A stretch of 64,000 nt of DNA from Pseudomonas profundi. GTDB taxonomy: Bacteria > Pseudomonadota > Gammaproteobacteria > Pseudomonadales > Pseudomonadaceae. The position numbers were made by a program, and so were the translations under genes. This document shows, one piece after another, positions 57,511-64,000 of the stretch. The DNA lies in assembly GCF_008638305.1 (NCBI RefSeq), contig NZ_VTPZ01000003.1, forward strand, positions 248,001 to 312,000, written 5' to 3'. The notes under the pieces were generated by a model. The model did no database searches. It had not been told where the DNA came from and saw only the letters and a list, made by a program, of their open reading frames with translations. Numbering within the stretch: position 1 is the stretch's first letter; each line of letters begins with the position of its first letter.

Positions 57511-57873
57511 CTAGCGTAGGTAGTGGACGTTAGACGGCGGTTCGTCCGGCCCTTTCCCGGGGAACGGATGAGGCGCCAGCTCCAGATTGAGTAGCTGCGC
57601 GCCGTGAAGCTCGATGTAGCCCGGATAGCGCCGTTCGCCGGTGACAGTAAACTCGAAACCATAACGGCGGATCAGTCCGATGCGTCCGCTGCGATTGCGA
57701 CCGGGCCTGAGTCGGGCCAATGCGATACTTTCATCCAGCAACTGAACGTCAGCTTTGCTGCAATGGCTGCGTACCAGGCTCAGCGCCCGGTCGCGCAGGC
57801 CCATGCCCCGCCATATCCAGGTGCCGGCCCAGAGCGCCAGAATCAGCAGGACGACATGGCCCAGATCGATCAT
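57511..57873 (-). CDS. DUF3301 family membrane protein
   Basis: This 120-residue protein has one N-terminal membrane segment (VVLLILALWAGTWIWRGMGL) and a cytoplasmic-type basic domain containing RSGRIGLIRRYGFEFTVTGE. It fits the DUF3301 family, which is widespread in pseudomonads and unknown in function. It lies upstream of the COG0523 gene on the same strand and may form an operon with it, as is common in the group. Confidence 0.75.
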   Translation of the reverse strand: MIDLGHVVLLILALWAGTWIWRGMGLRDRALSLVRSHCSKADVQLLDESIALARLRPGRNRSGRIGLIRRYGFEFTVTGERRYPGYIELHGAQLLNLELAPHPFPGKGPDEPPSNVHYLR

Positions 57874-57941
57874 CAGTTGGACGCTCCGTAGGTTTCAGTC
57901 AAGGCGATTATTGCATGGTGAGAAGCGCAGAGCACGCCATC

Positions 57942-58640
57942 TCACGCGGATGCAGTTGACAGCATGAGCACGCGAATGCGGTCGGCTGAAGGGTAATGCC
58001 AGGTGACGTTGAAATCCCAGAACAGAGCGCCGTACTGGCGGTCCGGTCCGGGCTGCTGGTAGGCCGGCTTGGGATCCTGCGCCAGACATTGTTCCACCAG
58101 TTCGACCACCGGTTGTTCTAACCGGCTGGCATGCTCCTGTGCCTGAGCCAGTGCCTCCGAGGACCATTGCACCTCGATCAAACCAGGCGCCGCCGATGCC
58201 AGCGCATTGGTCGCTCCGGCTACGGCATCGACGTATGGCACGTAGGGTTTGATGTCCAGTACAGGCGTGCCGTGGAGCAGGTCATGCCCGGAGATCAGCA
58301 GCCTGCCTGGTTCTACAGCGTCCAGTTTCACTACCGACTGACCGATCGGGTTTGGCCTGTGGGTTGCCCGGCTGGCAAATACGCCGATTTTACGGTTGCC
58401 GCCGAGCCGAGGTGGCCGCACTCTCAGGTGCGCTTCACCGGATGGTGCGGCGTGGAAAACAAACAGAATCCATATATGGCTGACCGACTCCAGCCCCTCC
58501 GTTGCCTCGGCTTGATGATAGGGCGGAAGTAACTCGATGACGGCTTGTGAAGCGGGCGCCAGGGCGGGCTGGCGAGGAATGCCGAACTTTTCCCGGAAAC
58601 ACGAATGGACCTGTCCGACAGGTTCGAAACTGTAACTCAT
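57942..58640 (-). CDS. trmO: tRNA (N6-threonylcarbamoyladenosine-37-N6)-methyltransferase
   Basis: This 232-residue TsaA/YaeB-family enzyme methylates t6A37 of tRNA(Thr). The family beta-barrel is shown by EPVGQVHSCFREKFGIPRQP, RVRPPRLGGNRKIGVFASR, THRPNPIGQSVVKL and LDIKPYVPYVD. TsaC, which makes the t6A precursor, is encoded at 9543. The start overlaps the hydrolase gene stop by one base. Confidence 0.9.
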   Translation of the reverse strand: MSYSFEPVGQVHSCFREKFGIPRQPALAPASQAVIELLPPYHQAEATEGLESVSHIWILFVFHAAPSGEAHLRVRPPRLGGNRKIGVFASRATHRPNPIGQSVVKLDAVEPGRLLISGHDLLHGTPVLDIKPYVPYVDAVAGATNALASAAPGLIEVQWSSEALAQAQEHASRLEQPVVELVEQCLAQDPKPAYQQPGPDRQYGALFWDFNVTWHYPSADRIRVLMLSTASA

Positions 58641-59572
58641 CAGGCCTGCAGGACCGGCGGGACTGAAGACGGGTGATCGTGAATCACAAAATGGCTCCCA
58701 TTTTCTATCTCAATAACCTGAAGATTCTCGGCTTGCTGGGCGCTGACACGCATCGAAGCGGTGTCCAGAATACGATCCTCTGCAGGCACCAGCACAGCGC
58801 CGCAACGGACATGGCGGTAAATATCAGGGCCGGTGGACGCTGTCCAGTCCGCCATGTCTTGTATGTTGGTGACCATCGTCGACAGGTGCCGGGCGTTGAA
58901 GGGAAAACCCATAACCAGGTCACGCTTGTGCGGATCCTCCAGCGAGCCCCATCGCGAGCGATTTTTATCCGAGATAGGCTGCTGCTGCCAGGCTGCCAGG
59001 TAAAACGGCAGCAGCCAGGCGATGATTGGCGAGATCTGCTGGACCGGCCGGGCCTGCGGCAACATCGGCGCTTCTAGGATCACTTCGGCGTCGACGAACA
59101 GGTCTGGACGCTGGCGTGCCGCCTCCAGCACTACCGCACCGCCGCGCGAATGGCCATGTACCCGCAGCGAGCTGTGGCTTACCAGGTGCTCAATGGCGAG
59201 ATTCAATACCGCCGCATCGTAGGCAATCGTTCCCGGCTGATGCTTGGGAACGAAGGTCCATTCTGCAGCCACGTAATTCGGGTTCTCGACAGGTAGATGA
59301 TAATCGGCGCAGCTGAGTTTGATCAGCTCCAGATGAGGTGCTGCGTAATAGCGGCTGAAGTAGGTGAAATTTTCGGCAAAGCCGTGCACCACCACCACGC
59401 TGGATCGGGTGTGACCGCTGGCTCGTTTGGCGATTGCAGCTTTGCCCACCTTGAAGATTTCCCCTTCAAAGGTAGCCGCCTGTAGCGGTGGAGTTTCCCT
59501 GCGAAGCAAAAAACGTCGAACATAAACGACTATCAGCACTGCCAGGCCGATAAGTCCAATCAGCATTTCCAT
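58640..59572 (-). CDS. Membrane-anchored alpha/beta hydrolase
   Basis: This 310-residue protein starts with a hydrophobic segment (MEMLIGLIGLAVLIVVYVRR), likely a membrane anchor. It shows an oxyanion-hole HGF (VVVHGFAENFTYF), the nucleophile elbow GHSRGG (Ser142) and a C-terminal His in SHFVIHDHPS. It could be a lipase or esterase. The substrate cannot be inferred. It is upstream of trmO on the same strand and overlaps it by one base. Confidence 0.75.
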   Translation of the reverse strand: MEMLIGLIGLAVLIVVYVRRFLLRRETPPLQAATFEGEIFKVGKAAIAKRASGHTRSSVVVVHGFAENFTYFSRYYAAPHLELIKLSCADYHLPVENPNYVAAEWTFVPKHQPGTIAYDAAVLNLAIEHLVSHSSLRVHGHSRGGAVVLEAARQRPDLFVDAEVILEAPMLPQARPVQQISPIIAWLLPFYLAAWQQQPISDKNRSRWGSLEDPHKRDLVMGFPFNARHLSTMVTNIQDMADWTASTGPDIYRHVRCGAVLVPAEDRILDTASMRVSAQQAENLQVIEIENGSHFVIHDHPSSVPPVLQA

Positions 59573-59790
59573 ATGTGTCTAGCCCTTAGTAATCGCGCGA
59601 GTAGCGTAAAGGAATTAGGGTTCAAAAGATTCACCCATGCGGGCGACAGATTCGATGGAATCTCGCGTGTTAGAGCACCAAACTGGGCCGGTCACCTGCT
59701 TTCCACAATGACGTTCCGCGGGTACTATCGCCAAACGACGATATACGATAAGAGACTGTCATGCTTGTTCAGTGTTCCGCTGGGGCTCCG
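59573..59790. promoter_or_regulatory. Divergent control region of the hydrolase and arsR genes
   Basis: This 218-base region lies between divergent starts. A candidate ArsR operator is TATCG (59726-59730), then CGATA (59739-59743) facing it, and a second CGATA (59746-59750). The inverted repeat and its extra half-site fit a dimeric repressor near its own promoter. The exact promoter is not assigned. Confidence 0.45.
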
Positions 59791-60150
59791 ATGAAAACCG
59801 ATATGCAGGATATTCTCGTTGAGGTAGCTGAAGTTGCGCGCGCGCTGGGTCATCCGGCACGGCTGCGTATAGTAGAGTTGCTTCTGAAGCGCCACGTGTG
59901 CGTCGGTGGCGAGATTGTTGAAGCGCTTGGCCTTGCTCAGTCCACCGTGTCCGAGCATTTGCGCATTCTCAAGCAGGCAAACATTGTGTGTGGCGAAATA
60001 GAGCGGCCACATGTGTGTTATTCGTTGACCCCGGACGGCCTGGAGCTGCTATCAGGCTGGCTGCGGCCAACGGTTGAAAAGGTACAGCAACATGGCGCGC
60101 TTTGCGCTGCGGATGGGCCATGTAATCCACAGGGAGTATCCCATGAGTAA
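59791..60150 (+). CDS. arsR: ArsR-family arsenic repressor
   Basis: This 119-residue winged-helix repressor has a helix-turn-helix in [19 protein letters not shown]. The classical ELCVCDL metal motif in the recognition-helix neighbourhood is missing; a lone Cys37 lies in [11 protein letters not shown]. Further cysteines are Cys67 and Cys76, plus a C-terminal pair Cys105 and Cys111 in [10 protein letters not shown]. That layout suggests a C-terminal As(III) site, as in some non-ELCVCDL ArsR proteins. I chose the ATG at 59791. The gene overlaps acr3 by eight bases. Confidence 0.85.
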   Translation: MKTDMQDILVEVAEVARALGHPARLRIVELLLKRHVCVGGEIVEALGLAQSTVSEHLRILKQANIVCGEIERPHVCYSLTPDGLELLSGWLRPTVEKVQQHGALCAADGPCNPQGVSHE

Positions 60151-61204
60151 CGTGCCGCAGGCCATTTCTGCGTTCGAACGCTATCTATCGCTCTGGGTAG
60201 CCCTGGGCATCATCGCAGGCATTGTACTGGGCAGCCTGTTTCCTGGCGCCGTCGAGCTGTTGGCAGCGGTTGAATACGGCTCGGTGAATTTCGTCGTGGC
60301 GGTGCTGATCTGGTTTATGGTCTATCCGATGATGGTTTCGGTGGACTTTTCCAGCCTGCGTCGATTGCACGAGCGGCCCAAGGGGTTGGTCATCACGCTC
60401 ACGGTCAACTGGCTGATCAAACCGTTCAGCATGGCGCTGTTGGGTGTGCTGTTCTTCGAGTACCTGTTCGCTGATCTGATTGATCCTGCCAATGCGGGTC
60501 AGTACATCGCGGGGCTGATTCTGCTCGGCGCAGCGCCTTGCACGGCCATGGTGTTTGTCTGGTCTCAGCTAACGCGGGGCGATGCCACCTATACCCTGGC
60601 TCAGGTGGCTCTGAACGACGTCATCATGGTCTTCGCTTTTGCGCCAATCGTGGCGCTGTTGCTCGGCGTTACCGAAATAGACGTTCCATGGGCGACCTTG
60701 TTGTTGTCGGTGGGGCTGTATGTGGTGATTCCCTTGTTAGCCGGAATCATCACGCGGGTCAGACTCAGCGCGGGCGTTTCCCCTGAGACAGCCGAGCAAT
60801 CGCTGCAGCGCTTTAACGCGCGGGTCAAGCCGCTCTCGGTGCTGGGTCTGCTTGCAACGGTGGTGTTGCTGTTTGGATTTCAAGGCCAGGTTATCCTCAA
60901 TCAACCGGTGCTGATCGCCTTGATAGCGGTTCCGCTGCTGATCCAGTCATACGGTATTTTCGCGCTCGCCTATACCGCAGCGAAACTCTGGAAGGTGCCG
61001 TTCAACGTCGCGGCGCCGTGCGCCATGATCGGAACATCGAACTTCTTCGAACTGGCGGTAGCGGTGGCCATTGGCATGTTCGGTTTGAATTCCGGTGCAG
61101 CACTGGTCACCGTGGTTGGGGTATTGGTTGAAGTGCCGGTGATGCTTTCGCTGGTGGCCTTTGCCAACCGCACCCGACACTGGTTTCCCGCCGCAGACAG
61201 CTAG
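60143..61204 (+). CDS. acr3: Arsenite efflux transporter ACR3
   Basis: This 353-residue polytopic membrane protein of the ACR3/BASS superfamily has about ten hydrophobic segments. The essential cysteine is Cys133 in [12 protein letters not shown]. The start at 60143 is preceded by GGGAGTAT and overlaps arsR. It exports arsenite using the proton motive force. The stop codon is followed directly by an 8-unit CTAA repeat. No arsenate reductase gene is seen in the window. Confidence 0.92.
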   Translation: MSNVPQAISAFERYLSLWVALGIIAGIVLGSLFPGAVELLAAVEYGSVNFVVAVLIWFMVYPMMVSVDFSSLRRLHERPKGLVITLTVNWLIKPFSMALLGVLFFEYLFADLIDPANAGQYIAGLILLGAAPCTAMVFVWSQLTRGDATYTLAQVALNDVIMVFAFAPIVALLLGVTEIDVPWATLLLSVGLYVVIPLLAGIITRVRLSAGVSPETAEQSLQRFNARVKPLSVLGLLATVVLLFGFQGQVILNQPVLIALIAVPLLIQSYGIFALAYTAAKLWKVPFNVAAPCAMIGTSNFFELAVAVAIGMFGLNSGAALVTVVGVLVEVPVMLSLVAFANRTRHWFPAADS

Positions 61205-61248
<44 letters not shown>

Positions 61249-61269
61249 CGGGAGCTGGCTCAGCTCCCG
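61249..61269. terminator. Hairpin between acr3 and the acyl-CoA synthetase gene
   Basis: CGGGAGCT at 61249-61256 pairs with AGCTCCCG at 61262-61269 around a five-base loop. The location between convergent stops suggests termination, but there is no T-run. Confidence 0.5.
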
Positions 61270-61318
61270 CCGTGCTGTTCCAACCAGGGTGCATCAGTAT
61301 AGGCCGATGAAGCGCGGC

Positions 61319-62977
61319 TCAGCCTGCGTTGCTCCATTCCTGCTCCTGCAGTGCTCGCCACATGATCTTTCCTGTAGGCGATTTCGGCAGGCTGTCCACA
61401 AACTCGATCAGCTTGGGGCATTTGTAGGCGGACATGTTCTCCTGGCACCAGGCGAGGATATCTTCTGTGTTCGCCTGCTGACCTGCAGCGCGGACAACCA
61501 CCGCCTTGACGGTTTCGCCGCGGCGCTCGTCGGGTACTGAAATCACGCAGACTTCCTGCACCGCCGGGTGTCCATAAAGAAGCGATTCGACTTCTGCCGG
61601 CCAGACCTTGAAGCCAGAGGCATTGATCATCCGTTTGACCCGATCAACCAGGAAGAAATAGCCCTCTTCATCGTAATAGCCGATGTCGCCGGAGCGGAAA
61701 AAACGCTTGCCATCCAGTTCGATAAAGGCCTCTGCGGTTGCTTCGTCACGTCGCCAGTAGCCCTGGAATATCTGCTCGCCGTGCATGATGATTTCACCGC
61801 TTTCACCCGGGCCGAGCTCCCCCAGCGTATCGACACTGATGACCCGTGAATCAACGCCGATGATCGGTATGCCCAGGCACTGCGGCTTGGGCGCCTGGGG
61901 CGGATTCATGTGGGTGGCGCTGATGGTTTCCGACAATCCATAACCCTCGGAGTACTGCAGTCCGGTCTTGTTTTCCAGTTTCGCTGCCACCGCGGCCGGC
62001 ATGGCTGCCCCGCCCCCGCCTATGGACTGCAGGCTGCTCAGGTCATAGTCGTCGATGCTTGGCTCTGACAGCAGATCCACCACCATGGTCGAGATGTTTC
62101 GCCAGCTGGTGATCCGGTGGCACTCGATCAGTTGTGCGGCGGTCTTGCGATCCCAGCGGGTCATGATCACCTGAGTGCCGCCGATATAGATCGCGCTGTT
62201 CATGCACACCTGCATGCCAGTCACGTGAAACAGCGGCACAGACACCAGCTGCACGCTGTGGTGCTGGGCGTTGCCCCATACCGAACAGTACACGGTTGTC
62301 GCCATGACGCTGTGGTGCGTATGGACGCAGCCCTTGGGATTGCCGGTGGTGCCGGAACTGTAGGGGATCACGCAGAGGTCGTCCGGGCCGGTTGTTAGCG
62401 GGCCAGGGACGTGGTTTGCCGCGAGTGCGTTTTGCCAGGCCACCAGACCCGGCAGCCGCGGAATCTCACTGGATAGCTTTACCGCATCGGGCAGCTCTGC
62501 GACCGGCGGTTCAATGACATATTCGCTATAGGCGCTAACGACTACGTGGCGCAGCAAACCTTCCTCAAGTAACCCGGTGACGTTGTCGAGCAGTTCGAGG
62601 CCGCACAGGGCAACGTCGGCTTCGGTATCGGTGATCAGGTATTCCAGTTCGGCGCGGCGGTTCATCGGGTTGACCGGCACGACCACCGCGTTGGCGCGCA
62701 AGATGGCATAAAAGCCCACCACAAACTGCGGGCTGTTCTGCATGTAGAGCAATACCCTGTCGCCGGCCTTCACGCCGTTTTGCTGCAGGTGCCCCGCGAG
62801 GCTCTGCGCCTGATGCTCCAGCTCGCGGTAGCTGAGTTCGGTGCCGTAGTAGAGAATGGCTGGGTGGTCCGGGTAGCGCAGCGCAGACACCGTCAAATTG
62901 CAGTACAGGTTGGTTCTGGGCAAGTCGAGAAAGTGCGGAACCAGGGCGGGCCAGACATCGTAGTGTCGTTCGAACAT
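61319..62977 (-). CDS. AMP-dependent acyl-CoA synthetase
   Basis: This 552-residue ANL-superfamily ligase activates a fatty or aromatic acid to its acyl-CoA. The P-loop is IPYSSGTTGNPKG at 204-216, the A8 hinge lies in DRVKRMINASGFKVWPAEVE, and the catalytic lysine is in PKSPTGKIMWR near the C-terminus. YSEGYGLSETISATH is the substrate-proximal A5 region. Chain-length preference cannot be set from sequence. An inverted repeat, GACTAC and GTAGTC, lies upstream (63007-63023) and may be an operator. Confidence 0.88.
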   Translation of the reverse strand: MFERHYDVWPALVPHFLDLPRTNLYCNLTVSALRYPDHPAILYYGTELSYRELEHQAQSLAGHLQQNGVKAGDRVLLYMQNSPQFVVGFYAILRANAVVVPVNPMNRRAELEYLITDTEADVALCGLELLDNVTGLLEEGLLRHVVVSAYSEYVIEPPVAELPDAVKLSSEIPRLPGLVAWQNALAANHVPGPLTTGPDDLCVIPYSSGTTGNPKGCVHTHHSVMATTVYCSVWGNAQHHSVQLVSVPLFHVTGMQVCMNSAIYIGGTQVIMTRWDRKTAAQLIECHRITSWRNISTMVVDLLSEPSIDDYDLSSLQSIGGGGAAMPAAVAAKLENKTGLQYSEGYGLSETISATHMNPPQAPKPQCLGIPIIGVDSRVISVDTLGELGPGESGEIIMHGEQIFQGYWRRDEATAEAFIELDGKRFFRSGDIGYYDEEGYFFLVDRVKRMINASGFKVWPAEVESLLYGHPAVQEVCVISVPDERRGETVKAVVVRAAGQQANTEDILAWCQENMSAYKCPKLIEFVDSLPKSPTGKIMWRALQEQEWSNAG

Positions 62978-63006
62978 GTTGTTATTCTCCGGCGTGCTTG
63001 AATGCT

Positions 63007-63023
63007 GACTACCGAGAGTAGTC
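63007..63023. promoter_or_regulatory. Inverted repeat upstream of the acyl-CoA synthetase gene
   Basis: GACTAC, a five-base spacer CGAGA and GTAGTC form a 17-base inverted repeat, 30 bases before the start codon. A repressor site is possible. The binding protein is unknown. Confidence 0.4.
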
Positions 63024-63087
63024 GGAGCCGGATACTCTGGAAACCGCTAACAACCGCGCTGTTGACGCATCATAAGCAATCAGGGAG

Positions 63088-63928
63088 TCAGGGCAAGAGG
63101 ATCTGGAAATTGCCGCCGCCCAGGGAACTGTCATTGCTTAACTCGATACGACCCTGTATCCCGTTGCGCTGATGAAGCCGGGCGATGCGTTCGCCAAAGT
63201 ACAGCCCGAGCCCGGTGCTACCGGTGCTCAGATCGATGCCCATCACATACTCCGATTGCCGTTCGATCATCGCCGGAGGATAGCCTTCACCGTCGTCACA
63301 AATGGCGATCGCCAGCTGGCCGTCGCGCATACCGGCGTGCAGCTGTATCGCGGAGCGCGCATAGCGCTCCGCTTCGCCCTTCTGGCCATTTTTTAGCCAG
63401 TGCGCTTCCTTGCAGCAGATTTGAGCGGGCAATCAAAGCGGGATCGTTTTTCGGCTGGGCATAATCCTCGTTGCGCCGCGCCAGCTTGCCCAGCTCTACC
63501 TGACGTTGCAGCGCGTGGGTCGAAATCCGTATTCCCTTCTCGAGGTATTGCTGAGCAGCGAGGCTATCGCCACGTGCGTCATGTATGGCTGACAGCCCAT
63601 CAAACAGGGCGGGTAGCATCGGGAACAGCTCGATACCTTTTTCATATAGAGCCTGCGCTTCATCGAGCCTTCCTTTGCTGCGCAAATGATTGCCCTGTGC
63701 GACAAGTGCCCAGGGCAGTGGCCGATCGCCGACCAGCCCATTCAATAGCGATTCCAGCTCCGTATCCTGGGCAAGCTGCGCCAGCGCATCGGCCAGATAA
63801 CGCTGACATAGCGGGGCGAGTCGCAGCTGCGCCTGGATCATCATGCGACAGGCGCTAACCACCTCCTGCGGGTCATCCCGGCTGAACAGCCAATCATCAG
63901 GGTAGGGCAAGGTGCCATTATGCGGCAA
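63088..63928 (-). pseudogene. Remnant of a TPR response regulator fused to a histidine kinase C-terminus
   Basis: The 5' part (about 63440-63928) encodes TPR-like sequence (LPWALVAQGNHLRSKGRLDE, ALYEKGIELFPMLPALFDGL, YLEKGIRIS) similar to the C-terminal half of pseudomonad TPR response regulators. A stop codon directly precedes it and no receiver domain is visible. The 3' part (63088 to about 63430) in another frame encodes the HATPase end of a sensor kinase (ICDDGEGYPPAM, MGIDLSTGSTGLGLYFGERI). The two are joined by a frame change near 63430. I read it as two adjacent two-component genes merged by deletion. Confidence 0.7.
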
Positions 63929-64000
63929 TTAGCAGATACGTTATCGCCTGAACCGCTCCTCTGAGCCAGAGTCTATCAGAGCATCAGCAACTCCCGACCT

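Noticed and set aside
62217-62232. CCAGTCACGTGAAACA as a fourth parS site
   Set aside because: Only the right half matches a parS half-site. It lies inside the acyl-CoA synthetase gene and is not palindromic.

Overview
The window is the replication-origin region of a gammaproteobacterial chromosome of the Pseudomonadaceae. Gene order follows the Pseudomonas origin region closely: trpI-trpBA, aroE-hemF-tsaC-dprA-lysM, def-fmt-rsmB-trkA-trkH, pilZ-lpxL-tag-glyQS-gmhB-plsC, gyrB-recF-dnaN-dnaA, oriC, rpmH-rnpA-yidD-yidC-mnmE, mnmG-rsmG-parA-parB and atpIBEFHAGDC-glmU. Moderate GC, compact protein sequences and departures from P. aeruginosa synteny (qor missing from the tsaC/hemF cluster, cfa where glmS usually follows glmU) suggest a marine or Halopseudomonas-like lineage. 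That placement is inference.

Layout. Bases 1-4664: leucine catabolism (liuB, partial, and liuA), a zinc-type alcohol dehydrogenase homologue and a lipoprotein metallopeptidase. Bases 4667-12501: tryptophan synthase with its divergent LysR activator, then shikimate, heme, tRNA t6A and DNA-uptake genes. Bases 12650-18361: peptide deformylase, formyltransferase, 16S rRNA methyltransferase and the Trk potassium system. Bases 18401-25411: PilZ, lipid A acyltransferase, Tag, glycyl-tRNA synthetase, GmhB and PlsC. Bases 25412-27810: an accessory insert with a secreted GH5 glycosidase and a small unknown protein. Bases 27811-44644: the replication and segregation core. It holds oriC next to dnaA, a second DnaA-box cluster upstream of mnmG, and two perfect parS palindromes inside recF. 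Bases 44726-53496: ATP synthase operon and glmU. Bases 53497-64000: a more variable segment with cfa, a broken PilZ gene, DUF192, a COG0523 GTPase with a third parS-like site upstream, trmO, a hydrolase, an arsR-acr3 arsenite module, an acyl-CoA synthetase and a decayed two-component remnant.

I found no CRISPR array, tRNA, rRNA, prophage or complete insertion sequence, and no clear new defence or biosynthetic system. The most unusual signals lie in non-coding DNA. A three-copy family of inverted-repeat elements (153-361 bp) has termini that change together in both arms, and one copy ends six bases before the gmhB start codon. A different inverted-repeat element (176 bp) has a solo half about 5.5 kb away. 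A second origin-like region sits about 5.8 kb from oriC. A tetranucleotide microsatellite grows directly out of the acr3 stop codon.
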